Of a DNA stretch of 64,000 nucleotides, positions 53,526 through 63,303 are shown one piece after another. Source of the DNA: Desulfoluna limicola (GTDB lineage Bacteria > Desulfobacterota > Desulfobacteria > Desulfobacterales > Desulfolunaceae); contig NZ_AP024488.1 in the NCBI RefSeq assembly GCF_021654575.1, positions 1,674,001 to 1,738,000 on the forward strand, given 5' to 3'. The notes under the pieces were generated by a model. That model searched no databases, was not told the origin of the DNA, and was given only the letters and a program-made list of their open reading frames with translations. Position 1 is the first letter of the stretch. Each line of letters opens with the position of its first letter. A program made the position numbers and the translations under genes.

Positions 53526-53565
53526 AATCACAGCGGATCCATTAAGAACCCGCTGTGATTTTAGT
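53526..53565 (-). terminator. Hairpin terminator after purC
   Basis: AATCACAGCGG (53526-53536) pairs with CCGCTGTGATT (53550-53560). Read leftward it is followed by a T-rich tract. Confidence 0.7.
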
Positions 53566-53620
53566 ATTCATGGTCTCAGTTGAGAAGTTCTACGAAAAGA
53601 GTATTGCGATCCCTTTTCAA

Positions 53621-54496
53621 CTAGGCCTTGCCGGTAAAGAGTTCCAGAGCTTCCAGGTACTTTTCAGATGTGCGGGCAAGAATCTCCGCTGGGATCGAGG
53701 GGCCGGGAGGGGTTTTATCCCACTGAAGTGTCTCCAGGTAATCCCTGAAATACTGCTTGTCAAAACTCTCCTGCGGACCACCGGGCTTGTAGGAGCTCTG
53801 GGGCCAGAACCGTGATGAATCCGGGGTGAGGACCTCATCAATGAGAATCAACTCGCCGTCACACATACCGAATTCAAATTTGGTATCTGCAATGACGATT
53901 CCCTTTTCGGCCGCGACTTCGACACCTTTGTTGTAGATCGCCAGGCTGATATCCCTCACCTTCTCCGCCATTTCAGCTCCGACGATGTCCACAGCTTCCT
54001 CAAAGGAGATATTGATGTCATGATCACCGATATCCGCCTTGGTTGATGGTGTAAAGAGAGGTTCAGGCAGGCGGTCCGACTCTTTCAGGCCGGCCGGAAG
54101 GACGATACCGCATACCGTTCCGTCTTTTTGGTAGGATTTCCACCCGGAACCGGAGATGTACCCCCTCACCACGCACTCGATCTTCAAGGGCTCAGCTTTT
54201 TTTACGATCATGCTTCGCCCGCGAAGAACCTCTGCGTGGGGCTTCAGGATATCGGGGTACTCATCCACATCAGCGGTTATGAGGTGGTTGTCAATAATGG
54301 ATCGCACCTGATCATACCAGTACAGAGAGATCTGTGTCAGGACCCGCCCTTTTCCGGGGATGGGGTCAGGCATGACCACATCAAAGGCCGAGAGCCTGTC
54401 TGTCGTGACCATCAGGAGGGAATCTCCAAGATCATAGATGTCTCGGACTTTTCCTTTTTGAACCAGTTTAACGCCTTCAAGATTGCTGGTGTACAT
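53621..54496 (-). CDS. purC: Phosphoribosylaminoimidazole-succinocarboxamide synthase
   Basis: Adds aspartate to CAIR to give SAICAR in purine synthesis. 291 residues. [40 protein letters not shown], and DTKFEFG with [14 protein letters not shown] are the SAICAR-synthase landmarks. ATG 54496 is used because GGAG lies eight bases before it; the frame to 54550 adds unsupported residues. It sits between two minus-strand signalling groups but has its own terminators on both sides. Confidence 0.96.
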   Translation of the reverse strand: MYTSNLEGVKLVQKGKVRDIYDLGDSLLMVTTDRLSAFDVVMPDPIPGKGRVLTQISLYWYDQVRSIIDNHLITADVDEYPDILKPHAEVLRGRSMIVKKAEPLKIECVVRGYISGSGWKSYQKDGTVCGIVLPAGLKESDRLPEPLFTPSTKADIGDHDINISFEEAVDIVGAEMAEKVRDISLAIYNKGVEVAAEKGIVIADTKFEFGMCDGELILIDEVLTPDSSRFWPQSSYKPGGPQESFDKQYFRDYLETLQWDKTPPGPSIPAEILARTSEKYLEALELFTGKA

Positions 54497-54680
54497 ACCA
54501 TTACTCCATAAAGAAGATAAGTTCGGTTTCAAGGAGCATTGCTCCCACATTAAAAGACCGCCCGGTCATCGTGAGACGACTGAACACGGCCTATATTCAA
54601 GCGTAACACTCTATAACACTTATTCAATAACAGGTAAATCCAAAGGTTTCAGAGGACGGCTCGCCTCCCCTGGCGACCAA

Positions 54681-54718
54681 AACAAAAAAAGGCGCTGCGG
54701 CATTTTGCCGTCAGCGCC
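54681..54718 (-). terminator. Minus-strand terminator after the third PilZ gene
   Basis: GGCGCTGCGGCA / TGCCGTCAGCGCC stem. Read leftward it is followed by TTTTTTTGTTTT. Confidence 0.85.
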
Positions 54719-54814
54719 CTCCCCCATGCCTGGCGGGGAAATGGTCAAATATGCCGCGTCACTCGTGTGTGAGGTGCCGTCTCCAGGCCCCTGATTCAAC
54801 CGGGGTGAATCAAC

Positions 54815-55150
54815 CTAGATGCCTTTAAACTCCTCGATGAATCGCTGAAGAACCTGGCGGCTCTCGTCCCCGTACTCTTCAAAACGGATTCCCGATTCTT
54901 CACGACCGCTTTCGCCCTGTCGCGAGTATGCCACCTTGCCGACAATTTCGGCAACATCATCTTTGAAACCGATATCCAGATGAACGGTGTGCTGAGCATC
55001 GATGGGAACATGCGTTTCCAGAAGGATTCCGCCTTCACTGACATCAAGGGTTTTTCCCATGCCCTGCTGGACCACTGTATTTTCCGCATTCACACAGGTG
55101 TAGGAGAGCAGGTTGGACGAGTTAAACCGTGAGTGTTTTCGTTTTTCCAT
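54815..55150 (-). CDS. PilZ domain protein 3 (no zinc ribbon)
   Basis: 111 residues, a single PilZ domain: RKHSR (RxxxR) right at the start and DVSEGG (DxSxxG) about 35 residues later, both needed for c-di-GMP. ATG 55150 follows AGGACACC. Last gene of the run from 58239. Unlike the pair at 43611-44571 it has no cysteine ribbon. Confidence 0.85.
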   Translation of the reverse strand: MEKRKHSRFNSSNLLSYTCVNAENTVVQQGMGKTLDVSEGGILLETHVPIDAQHTVHLDIGFKDDVAEIVGKVAYSRQGESGREESGIRFEEYGDESRQVLQRFIEEFKGI

Positions 55151-55279
55151 GGGGTGTCCTGATTGTTCCGCGGCATGACGCCGGATAATATGCCGGATCC
55201 TCATTGTCAAGCAGGGACGGACCGGCTGAAACCGCCCCTTGCGTCAACACCATATCCATTGGCGAGGGCCTTGCCTCGC

Positions 55280-56443
55280 CTACAAAATGTTCCGTGAAGC
55301 AAGATCCGTAATAACGGAAACACAGACCGAACTGTATTCCAGAATATTTTTGATTATGTTGGGAGCGCTTTCATACTCGGCCATCAAGGCATCCGTATCC
55401 TGAATGCTGAGCTTCAGGTCGGGTGAAGCAAAGACCGCAGCCATGTGGGGCTCGTGCTTGTGCTTGAACACAGGCAGATCCCCGATGAAGTCCCCCGGTC
55501 CCAAGGTCCCGAGAAACGTCTTCCTGCCACCGGTGTCCTGCACAAGATAGGCATTCCCGGCCTCAACGGAGAAAAATTTGGTGACGTGATCGCCCTGGCG
55601 AATAACCGGTTTGATATTCTGGGGCATACCCACCATCGGTGTTTCACTGTATTTCAAAGCAACCGCACGATCTGAAATCATGATCAACCGGTTTTCAATG
55701 CCACGGATCAAATTTAAAAAGCTTTCGGAAAGGCCCCCTAGATCAGCGATGAGCTGTCGGGTGTCGATGACACCGAGCAACACATCCCCTTCGGCTATGG
55801 CCGAGGCAGACCGGGGATGGTCCGGCCGGGTCATTGAAGAAAGGCTTCCAACAAAGGCACCGGTTCCGACACGGGCGACAACCACCTCGCCCTCAGGGGC
55901 GTGCCTCACAACCCTGACCACCCCTTCAAGGACCACCCAGAGCCAGTTGCCGTGACGGCCCTGCTCGATAATACGATCCCCGGCACGAAACGCCTCTTCA
56001 TCGGCAAGGTACATGTAGTCAGCAAAGGCCGGCCCCCGCACCAGCGGCAACTGAATGCGCCCGGACTCGTCCCTCATTTTATCTGAGGTGAGCTGAATCG
56101 GCCCCACCTTCTCGATCTGTCCTTCGTCCACAAGCTTAAGGGCATCGAGAATAATGGCCATGGTTGTTTTCTGGATGATGCGCTCCTGGGGAAAGTCTTC
56201 CAGGGTAAATTCGAAACGCCCCTCCCCCCACCCAAAAAAGGAGTAGAGAGCCTCCTCCCCCTTCTTCGTATCGCAGAACGCGTTGATGGGGTGGCCCTCT
56301 AAAATATAAATGATTCCGGGCCTTTCAACATACAGGCTGGTGATCTTAACCACCCCGCTTTTGCCGGAGGAGCTTAAAAACTGAAGCAGGTCAGCAAGAT
56401 CAATGAAACTCAGATCACCTGTCAGTACCGGTTGTGCGCTCAT
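55280..56443 (-). CDS. DUF4388 protein with cyclic-nucleotide-binding domains
   Basis: 387 residues. DUF4388 (PATAN) at about 1-110 (GDLSFIDLADLLQFLSSSGKSG is the classical start). A first cNMP-binding fold follows at about 135-245 (GDRIIEQGRHGNWLWVVLEG, VARVGTGAFVGSLS) and a second, weaker one at about 275-365 (RQGDHVTKFFSVEAGNAYLV). No DNA-binding domain. It may sense a cyclic nucleotide and relay to the MglA-like protein next to it. GGGGGAAAG precedes the ATG. Confidence 0.85.
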   Translation of the reverse strand: MSAQPVLTGDLSFIDLADLLQFLSSSGKSGVVKITSLYVERPGIIYILEGHPINAFCDTKKGEEALYSFFGWGEGRFEFTLEDFPQERIIQKTTMAIILDALKLVDEGQIEKVGPIQLTSDKMRDESGRIQLPLVRGPAFADYMYLADEEAFRAGDRIIEQGRHGNWLWVVLEGVVRVVRHAPEGEVVVARVGTGAFVGSLSSMTRPDHPRSASAIAEGDVLLGVIDTRQLIADLGGLSESFLNLIRGIENRLIMISDRAVALKYSETPMVGMPQNIKPVIRQGDHVTKFFSVEAGNAYLVQDTGGRKTFLGTLGPGDFIGDLPVFKHKHEPHMAAVFASPDLKLSIQDTDALMAEYESAPNIIKNILEYSSVCVSVITDLASRNIL

Positions 56444-56578
56444 CTTTCCCCCGCATCATCAGCCCATCGTTCGCATTACAAAGAAACCGCACCATGGGCG
56501 CGGTTTCGATCGATCCTGGATCACACATCAGTCTCCGGTGGGTACCACTCGAAACACATCGATTCAGCTCACGGTGCG

Positions 56579-57193
56579 TTACTTTGCCCACTGCAGCTCT
56601 TTCTGCAGCGAGACAAGGGTCTGCTTCAGACACTCCTGCAACGTTTTCCCGACGCCCGTGCCCTTTGTGGCACTCGCTTCAAAACTCTTGACCTTCAACT
56701 GGCGGTTGAGATCCCTCTCCATCTGCTCTACGGACATGATGGGAACCCCCTCGTCGGCAAGGTCTCGTTTGTTGTATTGAAGAACGAGGGGAATCCTTGT
56801 GATGTTCTGGCCGTATTCCCTGAGGTTTTGCTGAAGGTCTTTAAGAGAGAGAAGGTTTTTCTCACGGCGCACGGCCAGGGAGTCCGCAACGAACACAACC
56901 CCGTCCACCCCTTTGAGAACCAGCTTGCGGGTGGAGGTGTATTTCTGCTGTCCGGGAACCGTGAAGATCTGAACACGAACGTCGCACCCATTTATCTTTC
57001 CAAGCCCCATGGGAAGAAAATCAAAAAAGAGCGTGCTGTCCCCTTCGGTATCCACGGATACCATTTCGCCCGTGACCTGTTTTTTGAACGCCTTGAAAAT
57101 ATGCTCAAGGTTTGTTGTCTTGCCACACCTGCCAGGGCCGTAAAAGACAATTTTGCACTCAATTTCCCGCTTCTGAATATTGAAAATGGCCAT
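56579..57193 (-). CDS. MglA-like small GTPase 2
   Basis: 204 residues, paralogue of the GTPase at 52255. P loop GPGRCGKTTN, TVPGQ, and NKRD motifs are conserved. ATG 57193 aligns its start (MAIFNIQKRE) with that of paralogue 1 (MALINPKKRE). No MglB-like gene is adjacent; neighbours are the cNMP/DUF4388 protein and a TPR-like protein. Confidence 0.88.
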   Translation of the reverse strand: MAIFNIQKREIECKIVFYGPGRCGKTTNLEHIFKAFKKQVTGEMVSVDTEGDSTLFFDFLPMGLGKINGCDVRVQIFTVPGQQKYTSTRKLVLKGVDGVVFVADSLAVRREKNLLSLKDLQQNLREYGQNITRIPLVLQYNKRDLADEGVPIMSVEQMERDLNRQLKVKSFEASATKGTGVGKTLQECLKQTLVSLQKELQWAK

Positions 57194-57315
57194 ATGGTTA
57201 CCACGCTGTGGCAAATGGGCATTGCCCATTTCGTTTTTCCAGTTGAAACCGGATTGTTTGCATCAACGGAGGTTCATGGACAGTACCGCAGAATGTCATA
57301 CACCTCATTCGGCGC

Positions 57316-58239
57316 TCAAATGCTGTCGATACGGATATCAAGACTGAAGTCCCCTTTTTTGGGTCCAGAGAGAATCTCGGTGTTGGATTCAACCACCGCA
57401 GACCCTTTAAAGATGGCTATGGGTGAATAAAAATCCACATCGTGGATGGATTGCCCCTTTTTTAAAAGGGCCAGTAGAGCTTGCTCACTTCGCCCCACGA
57501 TGAGGCTGAGCAGGCTCCCCGACTGAAAGCTGACATCCAGCTCCACGTGCTGCCCCTTCATGGGGCCGTCCTCAAAATTGACGCCGATGGATGTGATGTC
57601 GATGATATCGTCATCTATGGGGGCGGTAAAAGCCTCCTCCCCGTCATCCCCCCCATCCGTCCCCATCAAGGACTCGTCCCAGTCGATCCCTTTTTTTTCA
57701 AAAATGGACTGCATGAAGTTGGCAATGGAGGTGTACTGCTCGGGGGTAAAACACCCTTCCCGCCACCAGCCCCGAATCGTCTCCAGGGCCTCATCCGGTT
57801 CGGATAGTTCCAGGTAGCACTTGATGGAATTTTTTGCTGCTGAAATGCAGACACTGGACTTGTGAACCAGTCGACTGAACTCTTCCAGGGCTTTCCTGTG
57901 CTGGCCGAATTTTGCAAGTGTGATGGCTTCGTTGATCGCTGTCTCTTCATCACTGCCCCCCTCTTCGGGGGTGGTAAACAGCCGCTTGATGAGATCCTGG
58001 ACTTTGCCCGACACCTCTGGGTTTACTTGGGATTTATCCCATTTGACAATGGCACCGTCCAGGCTTTCCCTTTTTTTTTCTACGGCCGCTATGAGGGCGT
58101 CGCGATTTTGGATGCGGGTCTGTTGTTGAAGAATGTCGATGACAAGGGTGTATTTTTCACGCGCTTCTCTCAAAAGGCGTTGAGATTTATAAAGCTCCGC
58201 CTCCTTGAGCAATGATTTGATTCTTTCTTTGATATTCAT
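57316..58239 (-). CDS. Hypothetical protein with TPR-like N-terminus
   Basis: 307 residues. Residues 1-190 are helical (MNIKERIKSLLKEAELYKSQ) and resemble in style the helical extension of the PilB-like ATPase. An acidic linker follows (about 195-215), then a beta-rich C-terminal domain of about 95 residues (NFEDGPMKGQHVELDV) that may be PilZ-like without the binding motifs. First gene of its run. AGGGG precedes the ATG. Confidence 0.65.
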   Translation of the reverse strand: MNIKERIKSLLKEAELYKSQRLLREAREKYTLVIDILQQQTRIQNRDALIAAVEKKRESLDGAIVKWDKSQVNPEVSGKVQDLIKRLFTTPEEGGSDEETAINEAITLAKFGQHRKALEEFSRLVHKSSVCISAAKNSIKCYLELSEPDEALETIRGWWREGCFTPEQYTSIANFMQSIFEKKGIDWDESLMGTDGGDDGEEAFTAPIDDDIIDITSIGVNFEDGPMKGQHVELDVSFQSGSLLSLIVGRSEQALLALLKKGQSIHDVDFYSPIAIFKGSAVVESNTEILSGPKKGDFSLDIRIDSI

Positions 58240-58915
58240 TCAACGACCCCTGAAGGATGATGATAATGTACCGCAAACCGTGATACAGGTCGCATGTGAA
58301 TACGAGAGTTCCATAAAAGCCGTCCTCCCGGCGCCCCTGCCGACCTGAAAATCCTCTCCGGGAGAGGAGACCAAGGGCCAATGGCGATGACCGGGACGGT
58401 TCTTTTATCCCAAAAAAGCCTGCATCGCATGGAGGTTATACGCTGCATCCATGCTCTGCTTACGGTGACAAAACTCACGTTCTGAAACAGAAATATTATT
58501 TTTTCAGCGCATTATGTCAATACATAATTTCTAAAAACCCTTGATAAATGGCGAGTTTGAACGGCATATGCAAGCCTGGGATCCCCCGGGAGCATGAGCC
58601 GTGTTGAAGATATTCCATTTGAAAATCGGATGGCTATCCTTATATTTCATAGGATAGAAGCGATTTTGCCGATGTTCGCTATTATCTGCCTTCTCAAGGG
58701 GGGATGTCAAACATAAATGAAACGCGCATCGCCACGGGGTATCACCGAAAGGCCTTTTCATGGGCTTACCGCGAAAAGGGTTTTTCACGCCATCCGATTC
58801 GTGCTAACGATGATTTTTTGACCAAAGGCGAAGTCCTTGTGACCGAGGCTGCGACAAACGCGATCCCGGGCGCATCGTTCCACAATCCAATCAACCTGTT
58901 AAACGGGTCTACTGC
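58240..58915. other. Divergent intergenic region
   Basis: About 675 bases between the hypothetical gene and tex, which diverge. Short inverted repeats occur (CTCTCCGGGAGAG near 58352), without T tracts. The frame at 58704-58955 is open, but its ATG touches a G-run with no spacing and it overlaps tex in another frame, so I do not count it. No sure promoter identified. Confidence 0.4.
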
Positions 58916-61180
58916 ATGGACAACATCACATTTATTTCAGATCAACTCGACCTGAGTTCAGCCCAGGTCACCGAGACCCTTGCCCTTCTGGACCAGGGCG
59001 CTACGGTCCCTTTTATTGCCCGCTACCGAAAAGAGGCCACGGGCAGCCTCGATGAGGTAGCGGTGGCCGAGATACGAGACCTCGCCGCCCAACTCCGGGA
59101 GCTTGAAGCCCGCAAAGCAGCCATTGTGGCCTCCCTAGAAAAAAACGGGCACCTGACAGGTGAGCTGGCTGCCCGAATACAGGCTTCGGACTCCTTAACC
59201 ACCCTTGAGGATATCTACCTCCCCTACCGGCCCAAACGCCGAACCAAGGGACAGCAGGCCCGTGAAAAGGGACTCGAGCCCCTGGCAGAAGCCATTTTCG
59301 CTCAGGGTGGGGGCGACCCGGAGGCCATGGCCACAGCGTTTGTGGACCCGGAAAAAGGCGTGGAAACCGCATCCGATGCCCTATCCGGTGCCATGGACAT
59401 CATGGCCGAGTGGATCAACGAACAGGAAGAGGTTCGAAAGGCCCTTCGTGAACTCTACGCCAAAAAAAGCACCATTTCCTGCCGTGTTGCCAGCGGCATG
59501 GAGGAAAAAGGGGCAAAATTTCGAGATTATTTCGACTGGAACGAGCCCCTCCATGACGCGCCCTCCCATCGTATCCTCGCCGCCAGGCGCGGTGAACGGG
59601 AGGAGGTGCTCAACCTGACCATTCGCCCCACCGAAGAAGATGCCCTGCACATCCTCCACAACCTGGTGGTTTCAGGGGACAGCCCTGATTCCACCCTGGT
59701 CCGCAGGGCCATGGAGCAAGGGTACAAGCGCCTTCTCTCCCGGTCCATGGAGACCGAGGCTCGAATGCTCTCCAAAGAGCGAGCGGACACCGAGGCCATC
59801 ACAGTCTTTGCAGACAACTTGCGAGAACTCCTTCTCTCGCCACCCATGGGCGCCCGGCGCGTCATGGGAATCGACCCCGGATTCCGAACCGGATGCAAGG
59901 TGGTGTGCCTGGACAGCCAGGGCAAACTGCTTCATCACGACACCATCTACCCCAACATGGGGGAGCAGAAAGACCGCAAAGCGGCCGAAACGGTTCACAA
60001 CCTGGTAGCGCGCTTTGACATTGAGGCCGTGGCCATTGGCAACGGAACCGCCGGCAGGGAAACGGAACGATTTATCAAAGGCCTGGGCCTTCCCAAAGAG
60101 ATCATCATCACCCTGGTCAATGAGAGTGGGGCATCCATTTACTCCGCCTCGGAGGTGGCAAGGCAAGAGTTTCCTGACCTGGACCTGACCGTACGTGGCT
60201 CAGTATCCATTGGACGGCGCCTCATGGACCCCCTGTCGGAGCTCGTGAAAATCGATCCGAAATCCATTGGCGTGGGACAGTATCAGCACGATGTGGATCA
60301 AAATGCCCTGAAAAAATCCCTGGACGACACCGTGATCAGCTGCGTAAACGGTGTCGGGGTAGATCTCAACCGTGCCAGCGCGGAGCTCCTTACCTACGTC
60401 TCGGGCCTTGGCCCTCAGCTGGCCAGAAACATCGTGGCGTACCGCGATGAAAACGGCCCCTTTACACGCCGCAAGGACCTGCTCAAGGTGCCTCGCCTCG
60501 GCCCCAAAGCCTATGAGCAATGCGCCGGTTTCCTGCGAATCACGGATGGAAAGAATCCCCTGGACGCCAGTGCCGTCCACCCGGAAAGCTACGGCATCGT
60601 CGATGCCATGGCAAAGGACCTGGGCGTGACAGTGGCATCCCTCATCGGAAAGTCAGACCTGAAACAGGCCCTCGACCTCTCTGCCTACACCACAGACACC
60701 GTGGGGATTCCCACCCTCACCGATATCTGCGACGAACTGGCCAAGCCTGGTCGTGACCCCCGGGACGACTTCAAGTTGTTCAACTATCGGGAAGGCGTGG
60801 AGACCATGGATGACCTTGAGGAGGGAATGCGTCTTCCCGGTGTCGTGACCAACGTCACGGCCTTCGGTGCCTTTGTGGACATTGGCGTCCACCAGGACGG
60901 ACTCGTTCACATCAGTGAAATGTCCGATAAGTTCGTCAAGAACCCGGCTGACGTTTTAAAAGTCCACCAGAAGGTGCAGGTGGTGGTCATCGGTATTGAC
61001 AAACAACGCAAGCGCATCTCCCTTTCCATGAAGAGCCGGCCGGGAGACGGTGGCGCCCCCAAGGGCAAAGGGAACGACACCCCGCCCCCGAAGCCAAGCC
61101 GTCCGAGCAAACCCAAGCGCGAACGTGAAGAAAAAGGGCGACCGTTCAACAACCCCTTTGCAGAACTTTTGAAAAAATAG
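58916..61180 (+). CDS. tex: RNA-binding transcription accessory protein Tex
   Basis: 754 residues, normal for Tex. N-terminal helical domain with ATVPFIARYRKEATGSLDE, a YqgF/RNase-H-like domain (VMGIDPGFRTGCKVV), helix-hairpin-helix repeats (VDLNRASAELLTYVSGLG, GPKAYEQCAGFLRI) and a C-terminal S1 RNA-binding domain (GVVTNVTAFGAFVDIGVHQD). A basic, proline-rich tail ends the protein. Binds nucleic acid and the transcription machinery. No clear ribosome site upstream. Confidence 0.96.
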   Translation: MDNITFISDQLDLSSAQVTETLALLDQGATVPFIARYRKEATGSLDEVAVAEIRDLAAQLRELEARKAAIVASLEKNGHLTGELAARIQASDSLTTLEDIYLPYRPKRRTKGQQAREKGLEPLAEAIFAQGGGDPEAMATAFVDPEKGVETASDALSGAMDIMAEWINEQEEVRKALRELYAKKSTISCRVASGMEEKGAKFRDYFDWNEPLHDAPSHRILAARRGEREEVLNLTIRPTEEDALHILHNLVVSGDSPDSTLVRRAMEQGYKRLLSRSMETEARMLSKERADTEAITVFADNLRELLLSPPMGARRVMGIDPGFRTGCKVVCLDSQGKLLHHDTIYPNMGEQKDRKAAETVHNLVARFDIEAVAIGNGTAGRETERFIKGLGLPKEIIITLVNESGASIYSASEVARQEFPDLDLTVRGSVSIGRRLMDPLSELVKIDPKSIGVGQYQHDVDQNALKKSLDDTVISCVNGVGVDLNRASAELLTYVSGLGPQLARNIVAYRDENGPFTRRKDLLKVPRLGPKAYEQCAGFLRITDGKNPLDASAVHPESYGIVDAMAKDLGVTVASLIGKSDLKQALDLSAYTTDTVGIPTLTDICDELAKPGRDPRDDFKLFNYREGVETMDDLEEGMRLPGVVTNVTAFGAFVDIGVHQDGLVHISEMSDKFVKNPADVLKVHQKVQVVVIGIDKQRKRISLSMKSRPGDGGAPKGKGNDTPPPKPSRPSKPKREREEKGRPFNNPFAELLKK

Positions 61181-61201
61181 AAAATCCAGCCCCCTGACCA
61201 A

Positions 61202-61239
61202 AAAGCTGTGGCGGCCCCCGCGTCGTCGCGGCTTTTTTT
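61202..61239 (+). terminator. Hairpin terminator after tex
   Basis: Short stem CCGCG-TCGT-CGCGG directly followed by C and seven T's. Confidence 0.55.
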
Positions 61240-61315
61240 AACGGGGTTGCGGGATGTCGGCAATTTACCTTGGGCCCTGAAATGTGCGGGCCAGTCAATG
61301 AGAACGGAGAGTCAG

Positions 61316-61756
61316 ATGCGAGCAGTGGTTCAACGCGTCAGTGAAGGTGCGGTCAGAGTGGAAGACGAAGTCACAGGTTCCATCAAAAAAGGGCTGATGG
61401 TTCTTTTGGGGGTCTGTCGTGGGGATTCTGAAAAAGAGGCCCGCTACCTTGCCGATAAAATTTCAGGATTGCGGATCTTTGAGGATGAGGCGGAAAAAAT
61501 GAACCTCTCCCTTGAAGATGTGGGCGGGGCCATGCTGGTGGTCTCCCAGTTTACCCTCTACGGCGACTGCAGCAAGGGCCGACGCCCCTCCTTTATTGAT
61601 GCGGCCCCCCCGAAAGAAGCCGATGCCCTCTACAATGCATTCATCGAGGCGGTAAGGTTCAAGGGAATTCCTGTGGAGACAGGTCGATTCCAGACCCACA
61701 TGGAGGTGTCCCTCACCAATGACGGGCCGGTAACCCTTATTGTCGAAAGCAAATAG
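61316..61756 (+). CDS. dtd: D-aminoacyl-tRNA deacylase
   Basis: 146 residues. Removes D-amino acids (and glycine from tRNA-Ala) mischarged on t[16 protein letters not shown] start, the active-site SQFTLYGD and the cross-subunit NDGPVT (Gly-cisPro) motif are intact. ATG 61316 follows CGGAGAG; the longer frame is not supported. Single gene or short unit. Confidence 0.96.
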   Translation: MRAVVQRVSEGAVRVEDEVTGSIKKGLMVLLGVCRGDSEKEARYLADKISGLRIFEDEAEKMNLSLEDVGGAMLVVSQFTLYGDCSKGRRPSFIDAAPPKEADALYNAFIEAVRFKGIPVETGRFQTHMEVSLTNDGPVTLIVESK

Positions 61757-61893
61757 TGTCACCTTCGGCGCTCAGAAAAGGCTCCCCTGCCTCCAGGTCT
61801 CAAGTCATCTCGTCCCAAGAAATGCTGGGCGAGATGACTCGCGGAGACAATCAGGACCTTCTGTCGGGCCACCCTTGAATATCAGGCAAACAT

Positions 61894-61918
61894 TTCCCCC
61901 GGCAGGGCCGCCGGAAGG
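61894..61918. repeat. Dispersed GC-rich intergenic repeat, copy 2
   Basis: Shares CCCCCGGCAGGGCCGCCGGA exactly with 28362-28381. Lies in the gap between dtd and the carboxypeptidase gene. Confidence 0.6.
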
Positions 61919-61960
61919 GAAATTACGGTTCAATCGTTCTATCAAAACAAAGGCCTCTCC

Positions 61961-63172
61961 ATGAAAGCCTGTCTCCTTGCCATCGCCATCCATCTCTGTT
62001 TCATTATTCCTGCCTTTGCCGGAACCGGGAAGCTCCCTGCCCAGTTGGCCAAAGCCCTTGATCCCTCGGACGCCATTCTGGTGACCGATGGATCACAGCA
62101 CGTCATTTTTTCACAAAATGCCAAAGCCCTTTATGTGCCCGCTTCAACCCTGAAGGTCGCCACCGCCCTCTTTGCCCTGGAAACCCTGGGAGAGTCGTAT
62201 CGTTTCCCTACGGACGTGACCCTGTCACAGGAGAACATCCTCCACCTCAAAGGGTATGGCGACCCCCTCCTCACCTCCGAAGTTCTGGATCAGTACGCCA
62301 AAAGGGTGGCCAACGACCTAACCGCTGGTGGCATATACGACATTGATGGCATTGCGGTGGACGCCCTCTATTTTGATCCCGTCACCATCCCAGGGGTTGT
62401 CCTGAATTCACATCAACCCTACGATGCGCCCAATGGGGCCCTGTGCGCCAATTTCAACACCGTCTTTTATACCCGGAACAACAAGGGGATCCCCGTCAGT
62501 GCAGAACCCCAGACCCCCCTGTTGCCTTTTATCGCGCGCCGCATCCCACCGGATGTCTCCAAAGGGCGCATTCGCTTAGAACCGGCGGAGAGCCGTCTCT
62601 ACGCTGGCCACCTCTTTCGGTGGTTCCTTGAAAAGCACGGGGTTACCGTGGCCATGAATGTCCGTGCCATGCCCTTCCCGGAGAAAAAGGGCCTTTACGA
62701 AAAGCAACTGCTCTCGCCCTATGCCCTGCCCGAGACCATCAAACAGCTCATGGCCTTTTCAAACAACTTCATTGCAAACCAACTGTTTCTGGCCTCGGCG
62801 GCTCGGGTTGAGGGAGAACCCGCAACCCTTGAGAAGGGGCGCAGAGCTTTTTGCGATGTCATGACCCCACACCTCAAGGCATGCCCCGATGTGGTGGAGG
62901 GCTCCGGAATATCGAGAAAGAACAAAATCAGCGCTGAAACCATGAACAGACTGCTGGACCACTTTTCCCCTTACGCCGACCTCCTTCACACCGAAGGAAA
63001 CACACGGTTTAAAACCGGCACGCTTACAGGGGTCTCCACCAGGGCAGGCTACCTCACCACGCCAACAGGCAACATCTATCGGTTCGTCATTTTCACCAAC
63101 CGGAAAGACGGAAATGCCGGCACCATCCTTCGTGCATTGCAAGCGGCCCTGGCCCTTCCCTCCTACCAGTAA
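61961..63172 (+). CDS. dacB: D-alanyl-D-alanine carboxypeptidase, PBP4/DacB family
   Basis: Periplasmic peptidoglycan carboxypeptidase/endopeptidase, 403 residues. Signal peptide 1-20 (ends PAFA). The three penicillin-binding motifs are STLK (S62-K65), SNN (in MAFSNNFIAN) and KTG (in FKTGTLTG). The inserted region between the first two motifs fits class C low-mass PBP4, somewhat shorter than E. coli DacB. AAAGGCC precedes ATG 61961. Followed by a bidirectional terminator. Confidence 0.88.
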   Translation: MKACLLAIAIHLCFIIPAFAGTGKLPAQLAKALDPSDAILVTDGSQHVIFSQNAKALYVPASTLKVATALFALETLGESYRFPTDVTLSQENILHLKGYGDPLLTSEVLDQYAKRVANDLTAGGIYDIDGIAVDALYFDPVTIPGVVLNSHQPYDAPNGALCANFNTVFYTRNNKGIPVSAEPQTPLLPFIARRIPPDVSKGRIRLEPAESRLYAGHLFRWFLEKHGVTVAMNVRAMPFPEKKGLYEKQLLSPYALPETIKQLMAFSNNFIANQLFLASAARVEGEPATLEKGRRAFCDVMTPHLKACPDVVEGSGISRKNKISAETMNRLLDHFSPYADLLHTEGNTRFKTGTLTGVSTRAGYLTTPTGNIYRFVIFTNRKDGNAGTILRALQAALALPSYQ

Positions 63173-63225
63173 GAGCAACAGAACATACCGTCCGCGACTC
63201 GTCTGTAACCAGTGACCGTGGAGAC

Positions 63226-63278
63226 AAAAAAAGCGGGACCTCGACATGTGTGTCGTAAGTCCCGCTTGATTTTTTTTA
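63226..63278. terminator. Bidirectional terminator between dacB and folE2
   Basis: AAGCGGGAC (63231-63239) pairs with GTCCCGCTT (63259-63267), the loop holds CGACAT/GTGTCG, and A and T tracts lie on either side. It serves both converging genes. Confidence 0.85.
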
Positions 63279-63303
63279 AGGGTTGCCCTGGGGGCAAAAC
63301 AGA

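Noticed and set aside
56432..57430. 332-residue plus-strand open frame
   Set aside because: Antisense to the second MglA-like gene, whose GTPase motifs are intact.
58704..58955. 83-residue plus-strand frame upstream of tex
   Set aside because: The G-rich run touches the ATG with no spacing, the frame overlaps tex, and no motif is seen.
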